Source: Avena insularis
Lineage: Eukaryota; Streptophyta; Magnoliopsida; Poales; Poaceae
Length of the DNA: 64,000 nt
Direction of reading: 5' to 3'
Assembly (NCBI GenBank): GCA_023614405.1
Contig: CM042690.1
Coordinates: forward strand, 666,942,802 to 667,006,801
Shown here: piece after piece, positions 43,803 through 54,996 of the stretch
How the letters are laid out: every line of letters starts with the position of its first letter
Position numbering within the stretch: the stretch's first letter is position 1
Notes under the pieces: generated by a model
Database searches by the model: none
What the model was told of the DNA's origin: nothing
Seen by the model: the letters and a program-made list of their open reading frames with translations, nothing else
Program-made: the position numbers and the translations under genes

Positions 43803-44847
43803 ATGAACAAAATCGGTAACATCTTTCGCCCAAGTAAGTGCCAACGTGGTGAGGGCTCGGGCTCGGGGTCCTAAGCTGTGTGCAACCCCAAGTTGGCCAT
43901 GGTTTCATCGAGGAGGGTGCTACCCACATATTGGGCCGACCATAGTTTTCTCACTGCGGCAGGGTTGAAGGCAGACTTCGACCTCATGTGTAACAAGGCG
44001 GGGCTAATGGTACTTGGCTTCGCAAGCCAAGACACCTACATCGAGCTTACCCATGAGTTCCTTGCCTCCTTCTACAACGACCATAGGGAGAAAGGTAATG
44101 CATGCACGGTAAGCTTCACCATGAACCGGCAACACTATGAAATAAATTTAGAACAATTTTGCAATGCTTTAGGCTTTCCTCACGTTGGAGAGCCAACTTT
44201 TACTAACCTCTATAGCGTCACAAGCGGAACTTGAGAGGCTATTTCTATTAATGGTGGCACCAACTTCTATCAGAAGAAGGTGTCCACCATTCAGAACCCA
44301 ACAATCCACTACTATGCCTTGTTCCTCGCCAACACACTACTGGGAAGAGGTGACACCGGTTCCATCGCTAATGCAGACATGGCAATGATCACCAAGGCTC
44401 TCTTTCCCACTGCGCCGCAAAGCCCCAATCCTGCAGCTCTACTCATCAAGCACTTTCGCCACCAAAGCAACAAGACTAAAGGTGATATTCGCAGTGGTGG
44501 ATTGGTAACCCACCTTGCCCATGCATTAAATATTTCATTACATGTTATGCAATCTGTTGACAGTTCCAAGCTTATGGACGTCAAGTATTTAACTTCTTGA
44601 GGCTTCCTTGGTGTTTACCAAGCAAACCGGAGGCTCCGAGCATATCAGTTTAGTTATCTTGATAATGCACATGGTGAGCAGGTTCCGTTGCCCTGTCCCC
44701 AAGTCTTCTCGATTGTAGAAAAGGACACTTGGATCTTCACCAAGGACCAAGTGATGGATATCATGGACGAACTTCAACCCGATGAAGAGGAAGATGAAGA
44801 AGGAGGGTAGCAGGATGAGGATGAGAAGGAGCATGAGGACGAGCAGG

Positions 44848-44852
44848 GGCAC
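44848..44852. repeat. Target-site duplication of element G, left copy (GGCAC)
   Basis: It is an exact match to 59208-59212. Confidence 0.9.
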
Positions 44853-46614
44853 AATTGGAAATATGCCCTAGAGACAAATAATAATAAGGATTATTATCAT
44901 ATTTCATAAAGTTTATGATTAAGTTTTATATCATGCTATAATTGTATTGAAAGGAAACGTCAATACACGTGTGATATATAAACTACCAGGGGTTCCCGGT
45001 GAAACTCTAGCCACTGGTTCATTGGTCAACAGATGATCAAGGTTTCCTGATCATGTGGCATTTATGCTAGTTGGAAATGGAGTTAACTCATTCTGAGAAT
45101 GAGATGATGAACCAATACCCAACCTAAACATCGTGACCCGATCATGTCACGAAGTTCAAGTTAAGATGATTAGAATAGACCCTCGTAGACTATTCCTTAG
45201 ACCGTGAGGTTATATCAATCACTATGTCCCAAGAGTACATAGATAGCATCAAACGTCACTTGGTAATACAGTGATCATAAAGGTGTGTTCAGGTATTCGG
45301 AGGAACCGTAGAGGCAATATATGTCAAGAGCAAGATTTTTCCATCCGCCTGACGGAAAGATACTCGAGGGCCTACTCGGACAAGTTATATCCAATAGCTG
45401 CGCAGCGTGTGATTTGATCACATGGATATCACTTATCGGAACGAGTCAAGTGACATTGTTCAGTAACGAGATTGAACATGACATAGTGATGTCATTGATC
45501 AGATCTCGGGCAATGCAAGTATCAAGAGACAAAATGAATAAGACATGACTGTCTCGGTTCAAACGACGAAAAATCTTCGTGGAATGCACAGGGGTCACAT
45601 GGCCATCCAGGTCCCTCTATCGATCATTTGTCCGGGAGTGTCCTAACCATGTCTGGAGTATTCCCGAACCGTGGGGTATCACGCTTAAGGGCTTGATGAT
45701 GGTTAGAGAGTATTTACAAGATCGGTAGAATCACCGAAGAAGAGTAGAGAGAAAACTAGAAGGGTTTCGATAAGTCCAGAGGATGTCTGGAGTGGAGGTG
45801 GAAGGTGTTCCATAGCCACGGATATTGAATAATATGTGAATGAATGTTAAATATTGATTTAATCATTTATTCATAATTATTTAATAAAGAGAAAATCAAT
45901 TAAAAGGTCAAAAGGCTTAATGGGCCAATTCCGGAGGGAGAAGGGCCCATGAGGGAAAGGCAAGAGGAGAGAGGAGGCAAGGGGTGGCTGGGCCAAGCCC
46001 CATCAAGACGGGGCCCACTAGGGCTGGCTGGCGGTACCCCCCTTTCCCCCTCCTTTAGTCCCACCCCGGGACTTTGAGGGAGGTAGTACCTCCCCTCCCC
46101 CTATATATAGTGGGGGTATTTTGCCAGATAAATATACATAATATTCAATAAAGGTTTCCTCACTTTTGGGGATACCTCCAATTTATATTCTCTCTCTCCG
46201 TGACCGTAGTCCCAAGTTCGGACTACGCGAACGAGAGACATCTTCACTGCGGAGTGCCGTCACACTGCGGGATTCAGATCCAGGAGCTCTACTTCCGCAA
46301 TTGTTGCTGGATCAGGGAAGCGGAAGTCATCGTCAGGCACCGGATGCATGTAACTCCCTACGAGGTGTCACACTTGAGGCACTCAAGTCATTGGAGCCAC
46401 AGGAGCGCAAGGACTTCATCACGACCTTGAGTTCGGCTTCGGCTCGTCTACATCAACCACGCTCTCCTGAGAGTTGACAACACTTTTCGGTCTTCAAGGG
46501 TAAGTTAATTAAAAGCTCCTCCCGTTACTGCATTACTAATAGATAGGTCCTGGCAGCATTAGGGGTTCAGGGCGTAGGGTAAAATTTTATTGTTTTCATA
46601 CACGAACCCCATCA
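44853..46614 (+). repeat. Element G 5' LTR
   Basis: It is 1762 bp. The terminal TG is replaced by AA (AATTGGAAATATG), while the target duplication is intact; it ends CCATCA before the primer site. The TATA box TATATATAG is at 46102-46110. Confidence 0.9.
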
Positions 46615-46615
46615 A

Positions 46616-46627
46616 TGGTATCAGAGC
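46616..46627 (+). promoter_or_regulatory. Primer-binding site of element G (initiator Met-tRNA type)
   Basis: TGGTATCAGAGC starts one base after the LTR, the standard site for Copia elements of plants. Confidence 0.9.
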
Positions 46628-47725
46628 TAGATCTATGTGTAGTAATGCTAGTACGGGTAAAACAGACGAGATGTAGCGTGTGGGCATTGATCTTTTAGTT
46701 GTTACCCTCCCACGTGTACTTGTGTATACCGCAATAATGCTTGATGAAGCGGCCCCCAACCGACTTTACGCGTTCATTCGCGAGACTGGTCCATGCTTAA
46801 CATATGGCTTGAACCGTATAAAGTGGCTTTGGGGGGTGTCTGTCTCTCTCAAATTAGTTGGTATTCCATTTTCAACGGAGGGCCCCAAAATGGGTATAGT
46901 ATAGACAACTACTTGATCAGTGTTGTGGTGAAAGTTCGTAGGTAAGAACGGTTCTTGTGCGAAAGCCCATTCAGCCACATAAAACATGCAAAGATAAAGT
47001 AGAGGTGTCTAACTTTGTTTTGCAGGGGGCGTTGCTTTATGATATGGTTGTGGCAAAGGTAAAGTGATTACCTTATGTTACGAAGTAGTAGTAGATAGTC
47101 ACGGAGGTGACGGACTACCACGCCGGAAAGACACTGCTACCCTAGTGTCTACGGCACCGGAACCCTGGCGCTGGAATCCGGTGACGCCGGATGGAGATCA
47201 CGACATGAAGGACCATACATCGCATTTAGATTCAATGTTATTGTTTGTATATCTTATTATGTGCTAGTATTAGATACTCGACGGTAGCCTAATAAGATGA
47301 TCCCTGTTAAAAATTACCAATGATTGTGTTCCCCTTAGTGTGCACCACCAAGAAAGTTCTTCAGTATGAGGCAGGCCGTGATGATCGTGTGTCAGACATA
47401 TCTATGTTCGCATACAGTGGGTGTAAGCCATGTTGCACAGCGAATACACTAAGGTTGAGTTAGCGAGCCTAGCATGTGATAGACATGGCCTCGGAACACG
47501 GATGGTCGAAAGATCAAGCACGAGTCGCATGAATGATGTGACCGACGTTTAGCGTCCACCCTAGAACCCACATTGATGGCCGTGATTATCGGGGGAGGTG
47601 TGGGGAAAAGGGATCGTGTTATCACTAGAACCCTTCAGGGGATAGGTGTTTATGAGTGGAGTTATTATTAAATCATTTAATTATAAACTTAGTCTAAATT
47701 CCTTTTGCAATTATAAATGTAGAAA
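46628..47725 (+). other. Element G 5' untranslated leader
   Basis: This is about 1.1 kb between the primer site and the gag ATG. Short ORFs have no recognisable similarity. I see no gene. Confidence 0.6.
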
Positions 47726-48415
47726 ATGGTTCTCCCCGAGATTACCTTCCCTATTGACAATTGGTTAGAAGGAGAGAAGCTCAGGCTAGATGGATCAAAC
47801 TTCTATATATGGGTTGTGTGTCTCCACGTTCTCCTTAGCGAGAATAACATGGTCGACTATATACTCGACGAGATGGATTTGGAGCAGCCCTACTACTATG
47901 AGACCCCAGAACAGTGGGAGGATTGCTATTATCATCGTGAGATGTCTACCTTCATATCAGTTGCAATGTGCTACAGGATGGTGGATGAGCTATGGCTAGT
48001 CATGGGTAATCTTGACCCTCGTGTGACAATGGTACAGCTTAGGACACATTTTGTGGAACAAGCATGCATATGGGAGCATGAGCCGATGGGAGACTTCCTC
48101 TCCATTAAGATGGAGGAGAACTCTTCACTTAACGACCAATTGGAGAGCATGTATGATGCGTACATGAGACCTGCATACTTCCTGGATAGTTGGATGACAA
48201 GCTCTTTTGCAGATGGTGTTGTGCTGCGGTCGCTGTCACCAAGCTACCGAGCACATGTCAGGACTTGCATTATGAGAGGCGACGCGGAAACACAGTATTT
48301 CCACAGGTTCATATCACATCTAAGGAATGTGATGATTGAACCCGTTGTCGGTGAGGCCATCGATGACAGAGTTATATATTTGATATACAGTTTTATAAAT
48401 GTTATAATCTTGTAA
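47726..48415 (+). CDS. gag: Element G gag-like protein
   Basis: An open frame of 229 codons follows the 1.1-kb leader, starting MVLPEITFPIDNWLEGEKL. The N-terminal LDGSNFYIWVVCLHVLL matches the start of the Copia capsid (substrate N-x-x-x-W pattern), and later segments (MSTFISVAMCYRMVDELW, LRTHFVEQACIWEHEPM) fit the helical UBN2-like gag fold. No zinc knuckle or protease follows; the frame ends at 48413-48415 in a T-rich sequence. Full-length BARE/Angela gag is longer, so the C-terminal part is missing or diverged. It is intact as read, and might be translated from the LTR promoter. Acidic Tyr-rich patches are unusual. Confidence 0.6.
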   Translation: MVLPEITFPIDNWLEGEKLRLDGSNFYIWVVCLHVLLSENNMVDYILDEMDLEQPYYYETPEQWEDCYYHREMSTFISVAMCYRMVDELWLVMGNLDPRVTMVQLRTHFVEQACIWEHEPMGDFLSIKMEENSSLNDQLESMYDAYMRPAYFLDSWMTSSFADGVVLRSLSPSYRAHVRTCIMRGDAETQYFHRFISHLRNVMIEPVVGEAIDDRVIYLIYSFINVIIL

Positions 48416-48884
48416 ACACATTTGTAGTGTTAAGTATATTTGATACTTGTTCTGTTTTGCCGAAAACAGGTCCTTCTGCATAGAGGTGCTTGCTGGAGAG
48501 GAGGTGACGTTGTGTGTTGATGGCAAGCATGATGATGATGATGGCCAACGACACTCTCCCTCAACATTTATCACTTAGTTTATGTTCTAGGACGATTATT
48601 GTAATCGATAGATCGTGAACTTCATTAGTGTGTCTCACACTTCGTGAGACGGTTATTCATATGATCTTGTAACAAACAGTTGTTCCACTTTTATGAATGA
48701 TTTCTATTTGTGTTCATATCTTGTTTGATTATGTGTGAATTATCCTGGTTTTGAAACTAATTGATAATACATGAACATTTGTAAAATATTGAAATGCCTT
48801 GAAAAATACCCAACTTAATGACATATTCATTAATGAATGAAACCATTGTTTAAATTCAAAGTTATGTTGATAATATGTGAAAGT
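48416..48884 (+). other. Element G internal sequence between gag and element H
   Basis: AT-rich, with no coding sequence. It continues at 55002 after removing element H. Confidence 0.6.
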
Positions 48885-48889
48885 CATTC
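48885..48889. repeat. Target-site duplication of element H, left copy (CATTC)
   Basis: It is identical to 54997-55001. Confidence 0.75.
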
Positions 48890-51800
48890 TATGGGGCCCC
48901 CGGATTAATCCTCCGAGAATCCCTGTTATGCATACAACCATGATCCCATGATCAGTTAGTCGTGGCACATAACCGACAAGTATCATTACAACATCCGAGA
49001 GTATACCGAATTACAAGACTTACATAAATGCCGTTAGGGCCTCATCAATAATCATCAGTGGAGCATCATGAAGCGTAGGGCCCGAGCCATGCCTTAACCT
49101 ACAGGCAACTGACTGGGAGAACGTCCTAGCTCGCATAGTCGCCAACGCCATCTTCTTCTTGATGTATGGCCAAGTTAATAGCCAGGGACAATGCCAGTGA
49201 GTACTTTGAAGATACTCGCAAACCACCTTAAGAAAATAGTAATAACAGGAGGATATGCATTTTGGCTGTGGTAGTAGGAGGGCTCCAAGAGAGGTTCTTT
49301 TCTCAAATAGTTTCTCTTGTAGATATAGCATCTACATATCTTTGTTGAAAACTTTTGTAAACATTTTGGAAACCGTTTTGAAAAGTTTTGGAAAAACATT
49401 AGGACTGGGTCACCCATTTGTTCCCGTTTTCAGGTCGTCCCACGACCAAACTCCTTCCATACCTCTCTGACCATCCCATGGTCAAAGCAGGTATCCTTCC
49501 CGACCATCCCATGGTCAAAACATTTCAAAATCATTTCTTTTCCTAAATCCTTTTTGAAAACAAAACCAGCACCACTCTACAACAACCTTCCCAACCGTCC
49601 ATGACCGCGGACGCGGCTATTCGAATAGATTTACACTCTGCAGAGGTTGCGCACTTTACCCACACCATCCGAGTACACTACCCTGATCTTCACCGATCGT
49701 GGGTCGTGTAACCGATCAAGACTCTCCGGATGCCCATTCCAATATAAGTTCCTACCCTATGAGTGTTAATCCCCTCAAAACCGGGATGTCGGGCGAGGAC
49801 CAACCGGAGCGCTTTTTCCACTTCTCGAGTGTGCGCTTTCAATGAGGGGCTCATAGTAACGCGTGGAGGCCTCCGACCCTTTGTTCCTTCTCCAGGTCCC
49901 ACCTTTATCGGAGAAGGCCCACCCTCCAGGGATCCCCGATCCCTTGTAGTTGTTGTGAGGCAGCTTATACCAAAATAGACAAACATCAAATCCAGCCCTG
50001 TCCCATACCAGAGTAATGTGGTTGCACAGGTTAATTGTTCTAGCAAAACTGCAAAGAACCAGGTGCGTTTTTGTAAACCTTTTTCCTCCGGTTTTCCTCC
50101 AGCATTTTGTAAAACAAAACCTTTCTCTTTCTCAACATCTCTTGGGAGGTCCCACCTCACCAAGGTTTTATCATAAAGCATTTGGTAAAACTTTTTCCGG
50201 GGTCTTCCCATCCTCTAGCTTTGCTTCGGCTAAATCGGGGGTTTCCAAAGGGTTATGGTGATACACACCATCTATTCTACTAGGGACGAGTAGGTGTCAT
50301 CAAGGGGGTTGTACTTAGTAGTACCAAGTGTAATAGTTTGGAGGAGCCACACCACTACCATATATATATATCAACATATAGTAAAAACAATGCAGTTTTT
50401 AATAAACCGTAAATAAAACATGTATAAGTAAAACAGTAGGACAAGGGTTATGAGCAAGAAGGTGGCTTGCCTGATGATCAGTAATATGGCAATATGTCCC
50501 TAGACTTCTTCTTAGAATATCATAATAATAACCATAATAACCATCTCTTCTTTTGATCTCCGAGATAATCGCAACTATCATCGTCAGGGAGCACACATGC
50601 AAACAAGTACAGGCACAATCAACACAAGGCATACAAGCAACAATACATACAGCAAGCAATGAAAAATATAGGATTACAAATCCGTAGGTCTTAGGAAGAA
50701 TGGATTTAACAAGATTGGCCTTGTCTTGGAAGCATGGAAGAAAATCCCCTTAGGATTTATAGTCTAGAAATTAGCTAGGAGATGGATTTTTGAAGAAGAC
50801 CATATTATGTATGTTACCATTGTAAAAACATGATACCAACAGATAGGTATTGATAAGATGAAGCCAACAAAAGTGGTTTCACTATTTTATCACTTTTCTT
50901 GAAATACTTATGAATATTCTAGTGCTAAAGGCTCTAGTTTTAGGAAATAATTCACCAGAAAAGTTATGGAGCTCCAAAAATTATTTCATTGGATGGTTAA
51001 GTAGGGTTTGATGTATTTGTTCACTGAGTGTTGGAATCAGGTCAAGAAAATTACCAGAATGCCCTCAGGAAATTCCCAAAGGCAGTTATGCACACAACTT
51101 GTCGTTTTCACCACATTAAATCTACCAGAGCTTTTGATATGAATAAAGGGAATCTGGTAGGTACTTCTAATACCTTTCTGTATAAACTAGAATCAACATT
51201 TTTGGATTAGCGGAACTACTGTAGTGAATTTAGAGGTGAATAATCCATGCACAGAATAGTTAAATTCACAAGAATTGAACTAGGGCTTAGAAAATTATGG
51301 GATCCTGGGTTTTGCTAGATATTTCTGGTCCACTACTCTAGGAGTTGGAAATAGCCTAATAGGTGTTATAAATATGCCTAGGGAATTTTCTAAAGTTAGA
51401 TTGTGACTGTTTTTGTTATTTTTACTACAGGAGAGAAAAAGCTCCACTTGGATTGAGACCAAGGCCATGAGGTAGGTACGTGTAATACCTACTAGGGGCA
51501 CTTGAGTTTACCCCATTGGGACTTATGAAACTCCTAGAGGGATTTATTTACTAGAAAGAACAACTGTTAGTATTATTTTTACTGGGAGCGATATATATAA
51601 TATTTTTGAGATATTCTTGTTCTTCATGTTGAAGAAAAGAAGTAGGTATATACCAAAAATCATATCTGGGCAATTCCTAGCGGTTTCCATTTTCAAAACT
51701 AATTAAACCGAGTAGCTATTTCATCTAGTTTTGGAAATTAGATTAAAAAGGAGAGGAGGCCGGCTGTCTGGGCTAGATCTAGGAAGGGAGGCTAGGCCGG

Positions 51801-54800
51801 CCCAATAGGCGAAACCACACGCGGGAGGCCACATTTGAAGCTGCCAGGCGGGCCCCGGGTGTCAGCTGCTGAGGACGGCGAAGGGGTATCGGCGAATGGT
51901 GGTCGTCCGATTAAGTTCCGATCGACGGTGCACGCGCGTCTTCAACCTCCCGCGGCGGCGTGGGATTGAAACCCTAGGGGACGACACCGGCGGGTGTAGG
52001 GGCTCACCTGGGGTGCTCCTTAGGCGACTGAGAATGGCGGAGGTGGACCGGTGCTCGACACCGATCCCATGAGGCGGAAAGGGGTATTAGTCACGAGATC
52101 TCATGGCGAGGGTGAGGAGACAGCACGCCAGTGCTCTCTGGAGGTAGCCCTGGGGTGGTCCTAGGCATAAAATAGAGCGGGGGTGAGATAGATAGGGGTG
52201 GGGATATTGACACGCATGCACAGGGAGGAGGGTAGAAGGTAGGAGAGGAAGGGGAAACTTGCCTGCAACTCGGTGACACATCGGCTATTTCTTCGTCTTC
52301 CGAGCAGCAGAGAGGGAGGGAGACCTTGGTACTTTGGGGGAGGGGAGTACTGAGGTATGGGAGAGTATCTGGCAGCAGTGGAGGGGTTCAGGGTGGTTGG
52401 AAACGAGCACGAGCTTGGGAGCTCTAGAATGGCCGAAGGGAGGTTTCCCTTCCTCTCTAACGCAATGGAGGAGGGAGGGGGCAGGAGCGAGTGGGGGTGG
52501 TGCTCTGGGTTCCAGGGGGAGGAAATGAAGGAGCAGGGGCAGAGGAGAGCCTCTGGTCTCCTTAAAACAAGGTAGATCGGTTCATGATGGACATGGTGTA
52601 TGGAGGGCAAGGAGAGGGGGGTGTTGGCCGGAGATTGGTCGGCTGGGGCGGTAGAGAAAGGTGAGAGAGGTGGGTTCTGGTTGTGGGGAGGTCAGAGAGG
52701 GACAGGTGCAGCTGCTGCTCACTTATGGCTTTGTTTTTGTTTAAATGGACATGTCCCTCTCCTTCCAAGCATATAGGACAAAAGAGTGAGGGAGGGGGTA
52801 CTGTAGTGCTACAATGCACATGACCAGGACTGAGGTGCATGGTGGTGGAGGCTTGATGGTGAAGATTGGTGAGATTTTGCTTTGGTGTTTGGTACAAAAA
52901 GGATAAAAGTTCAATTCTGCCATAAAGGATGATCAAGGGTTATGTCTTGATTTTTAATCTTCACCATTTGAGGTAAGGGTGCCGGTAGATGGGTAAGTTT
53001 AATATGCCTCTCTAGGATTTATTTGGGAACTTTTAGAAGACTAGAAGTCCACTTAAATCCATTTATTCAAAAAGTACAGAAGTAGTTTCTAGAGGATCAT
53101 TTGATAAATTTTCATTGGACAGGTGGAGTTTTTGATGTGGGATGATCCCAAATGTGAATACACACTTAGGGGAATTTTCCCAAGATTTATTGAGGCTTAA
53201 AAGTATTTAAAACAATTATTATTCCATTTCTGCCATTTAAGAAAATAGGCAAAAAGAAATAATAAAGGATCTCAAAAATATTTATTTTTGAGGTGGGAAG
53301 ATGGGGTGTGATATATGGATCTCAATTAAGCCAAAATTTGGGGAAGTGTTTTGGCAAAAACCAAACTTTCCTTTGTGGAAGAAGTTTTGGAGGTTTTGCC
53401 TATTAAAGGAAATTAAATAGTTTTTGTCCATAATAAATATGGATAATTGTTGATAAATCTTGATGATCAAGGTAGATGATGTATACAAGGGGTATCAAGC
53501 ATTTGCAACCTTGGGATTGGAGAATCCAAGTTGATTTTGGTGAAATACCTTAGATTAAAGATCTAGGGTGATGTTAATTTCAGACCATCAAAACATGGTT
53601 GTAGCATGGAGTTCAGATCTTCCCTTGGGGCATGGGGTAGATGGATGGATAGACTAAGTGATTTACATCAACATGGTATACAGGTTTGAGCTTGATCCTT
53701 CTTGAGCTCACCATGGCAAGCTTTCAAACTTTGAATAAAATAAGCCTGCCAAGGCAGATTATCAACTAGCCTTTAAAACCTTGTGGGTGTAAACAGCTCA
53801 AGGATCCAATTGGAATAAGTGAAGTAGGTAATGATATACCTATATGATTAGAACACAACCATGCAAAGAGTTGGTCCAAAGAAAGTTGGATGGTGGTGTG
53901 AGCTTCTACCGAAGTAGGCATGCTGACTAGATTTGCAGGAAAAGTTATTTTCTTGCCTGCAAAACCATCAAGAACAAGTGGGTAGGGGGATGATCTAACC
54001 AAGGGCAAGAGTGGGCCTTGGTAGTCCTTAGTATGGTTAACAAGATGGTCCAGGTGCATTACCAAAAATTCACAAGGGTTGAGAAAGATAGGCATTCAAA
54101 AAGGTGATGTTGAACAGTTTCCAGACTTAGTCAAATTTGGCAGATTTAGGGTTTTTGACTAGAATGTTGGTGGAGATGATTTTGATGGGTTGCAAAGTAC
54201 CCAAGCATCATCAAGTGGATGATGTAGAAGTGTAGGTTGAGTAGAAAGGATCCATGCTTGATGTTGGTCTCCATTGACTTGGAAGCTTCTAGAAGTAGAT
54301 CACTTCAGAGATGATCTGGTTAAGGTTTTTAGATGATCACCTAGTGGCTAGAGATCAGATCCAGATTGTAATCTTGCTTAGTGTGGGATGATTGGGGGAG
54401 ACATCTTGATCCGAGTGATGAGCTCCTAGAGTAGCTCATACTATCTCCTAAGCAGACAATTCAAACAGCAGATCAAGGCAACTCATCCTACAAACAAATC
54501 AACTACTACTAGGGTTACCACCAAGCTTAGCTTGAGGTAAGGATGGGTATTTTGAAATAGGTTGGAGTTTGAAAAAGTTAAGGTCCTTGGTATCTCCACC
54601 AAGAGTAGAATTCAAATGGTTCATAAAAGGTTTTGTTAAATCTAGAGATAAGAGTATTAGAAGGTTCTGTCTGGAAAATATAAGGAGATTATGTTATATA
54701 GCTCTCCATAGTTTGATCAATAGAAGCTACTAAAATAGTTGGTTTTTCAAAGGCATCTTGGCTCAGGTTTTCAAGTACCAGAGCATTTGGGAATATGGAG

Positions 54801-54996
54801 AATAAGCCAAGATAGTTTTGTTAAATAGCTTTTGTCAACTAGGGTTAAGGTAAGGGGGATATCATCTAATACACTATGCCTAAGCATATCCAAACAACAA
54901 GCAAACACTTCAGCATTAAACAAGAATACATTTTTGTTCCCCCTGATTTTTGCCTTCTGGACAACTAATCAGGGTGGCTGAAATTGGGATGTTACA
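48890..54996 (-). mobile_element. Element H: 6.1-kb solo-LTR-like unit, minus strand
   Basis: On the minus strand the unit starts TGTAACATCCCAATTTC and ends GGGGCCCCATA; the terminal CA has become TA. It is flanked by CATTC on both sides. I find no second copy of either end inside, no primer site and no gag or pol, so it looks like a single very long LTR left after recombination, or a non-coding LARD-type unit. A GC-rich transcript-leader-like segment on the minus strand (52560-52270) with TTTTAAGGAGACC upstream could be its promoter. Ordinary ORFs here (for example 52161-52610 and 49690-50211, minus) are low-complexity or have no domain. Very long LTRs of 4-5 kb are known in Triticeae (Sukkula-type LARD), but identity was not tested. 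Confidence 0.65.
49433..49516. repeat. Three spaced short hairpins in element H
   Basis: GGTCGTCCCACGACC (49433-49447), GACCATCCCATGGTC (49469-49483) and the same sequence at 49502-49516 each form a 6-bp stem with a CCC loop. Spacing is 36 and 33 bp. Confidence 0.75.

Noticed and set aside
49690..50211. Minus-strand ORF of 173 codons in H
   Set aside because: No domain and no similarity I can recall; it sits in a long non-coding LTR-like unit with palindromic DNA.
52161..52610. Proline/serine-rich minus-strand ORF of 149 codons in H
   Set aside because: Composition follows the C/T-rich leader-like DNA; no recognisable domain or conserved start. More likely untranslated leader.
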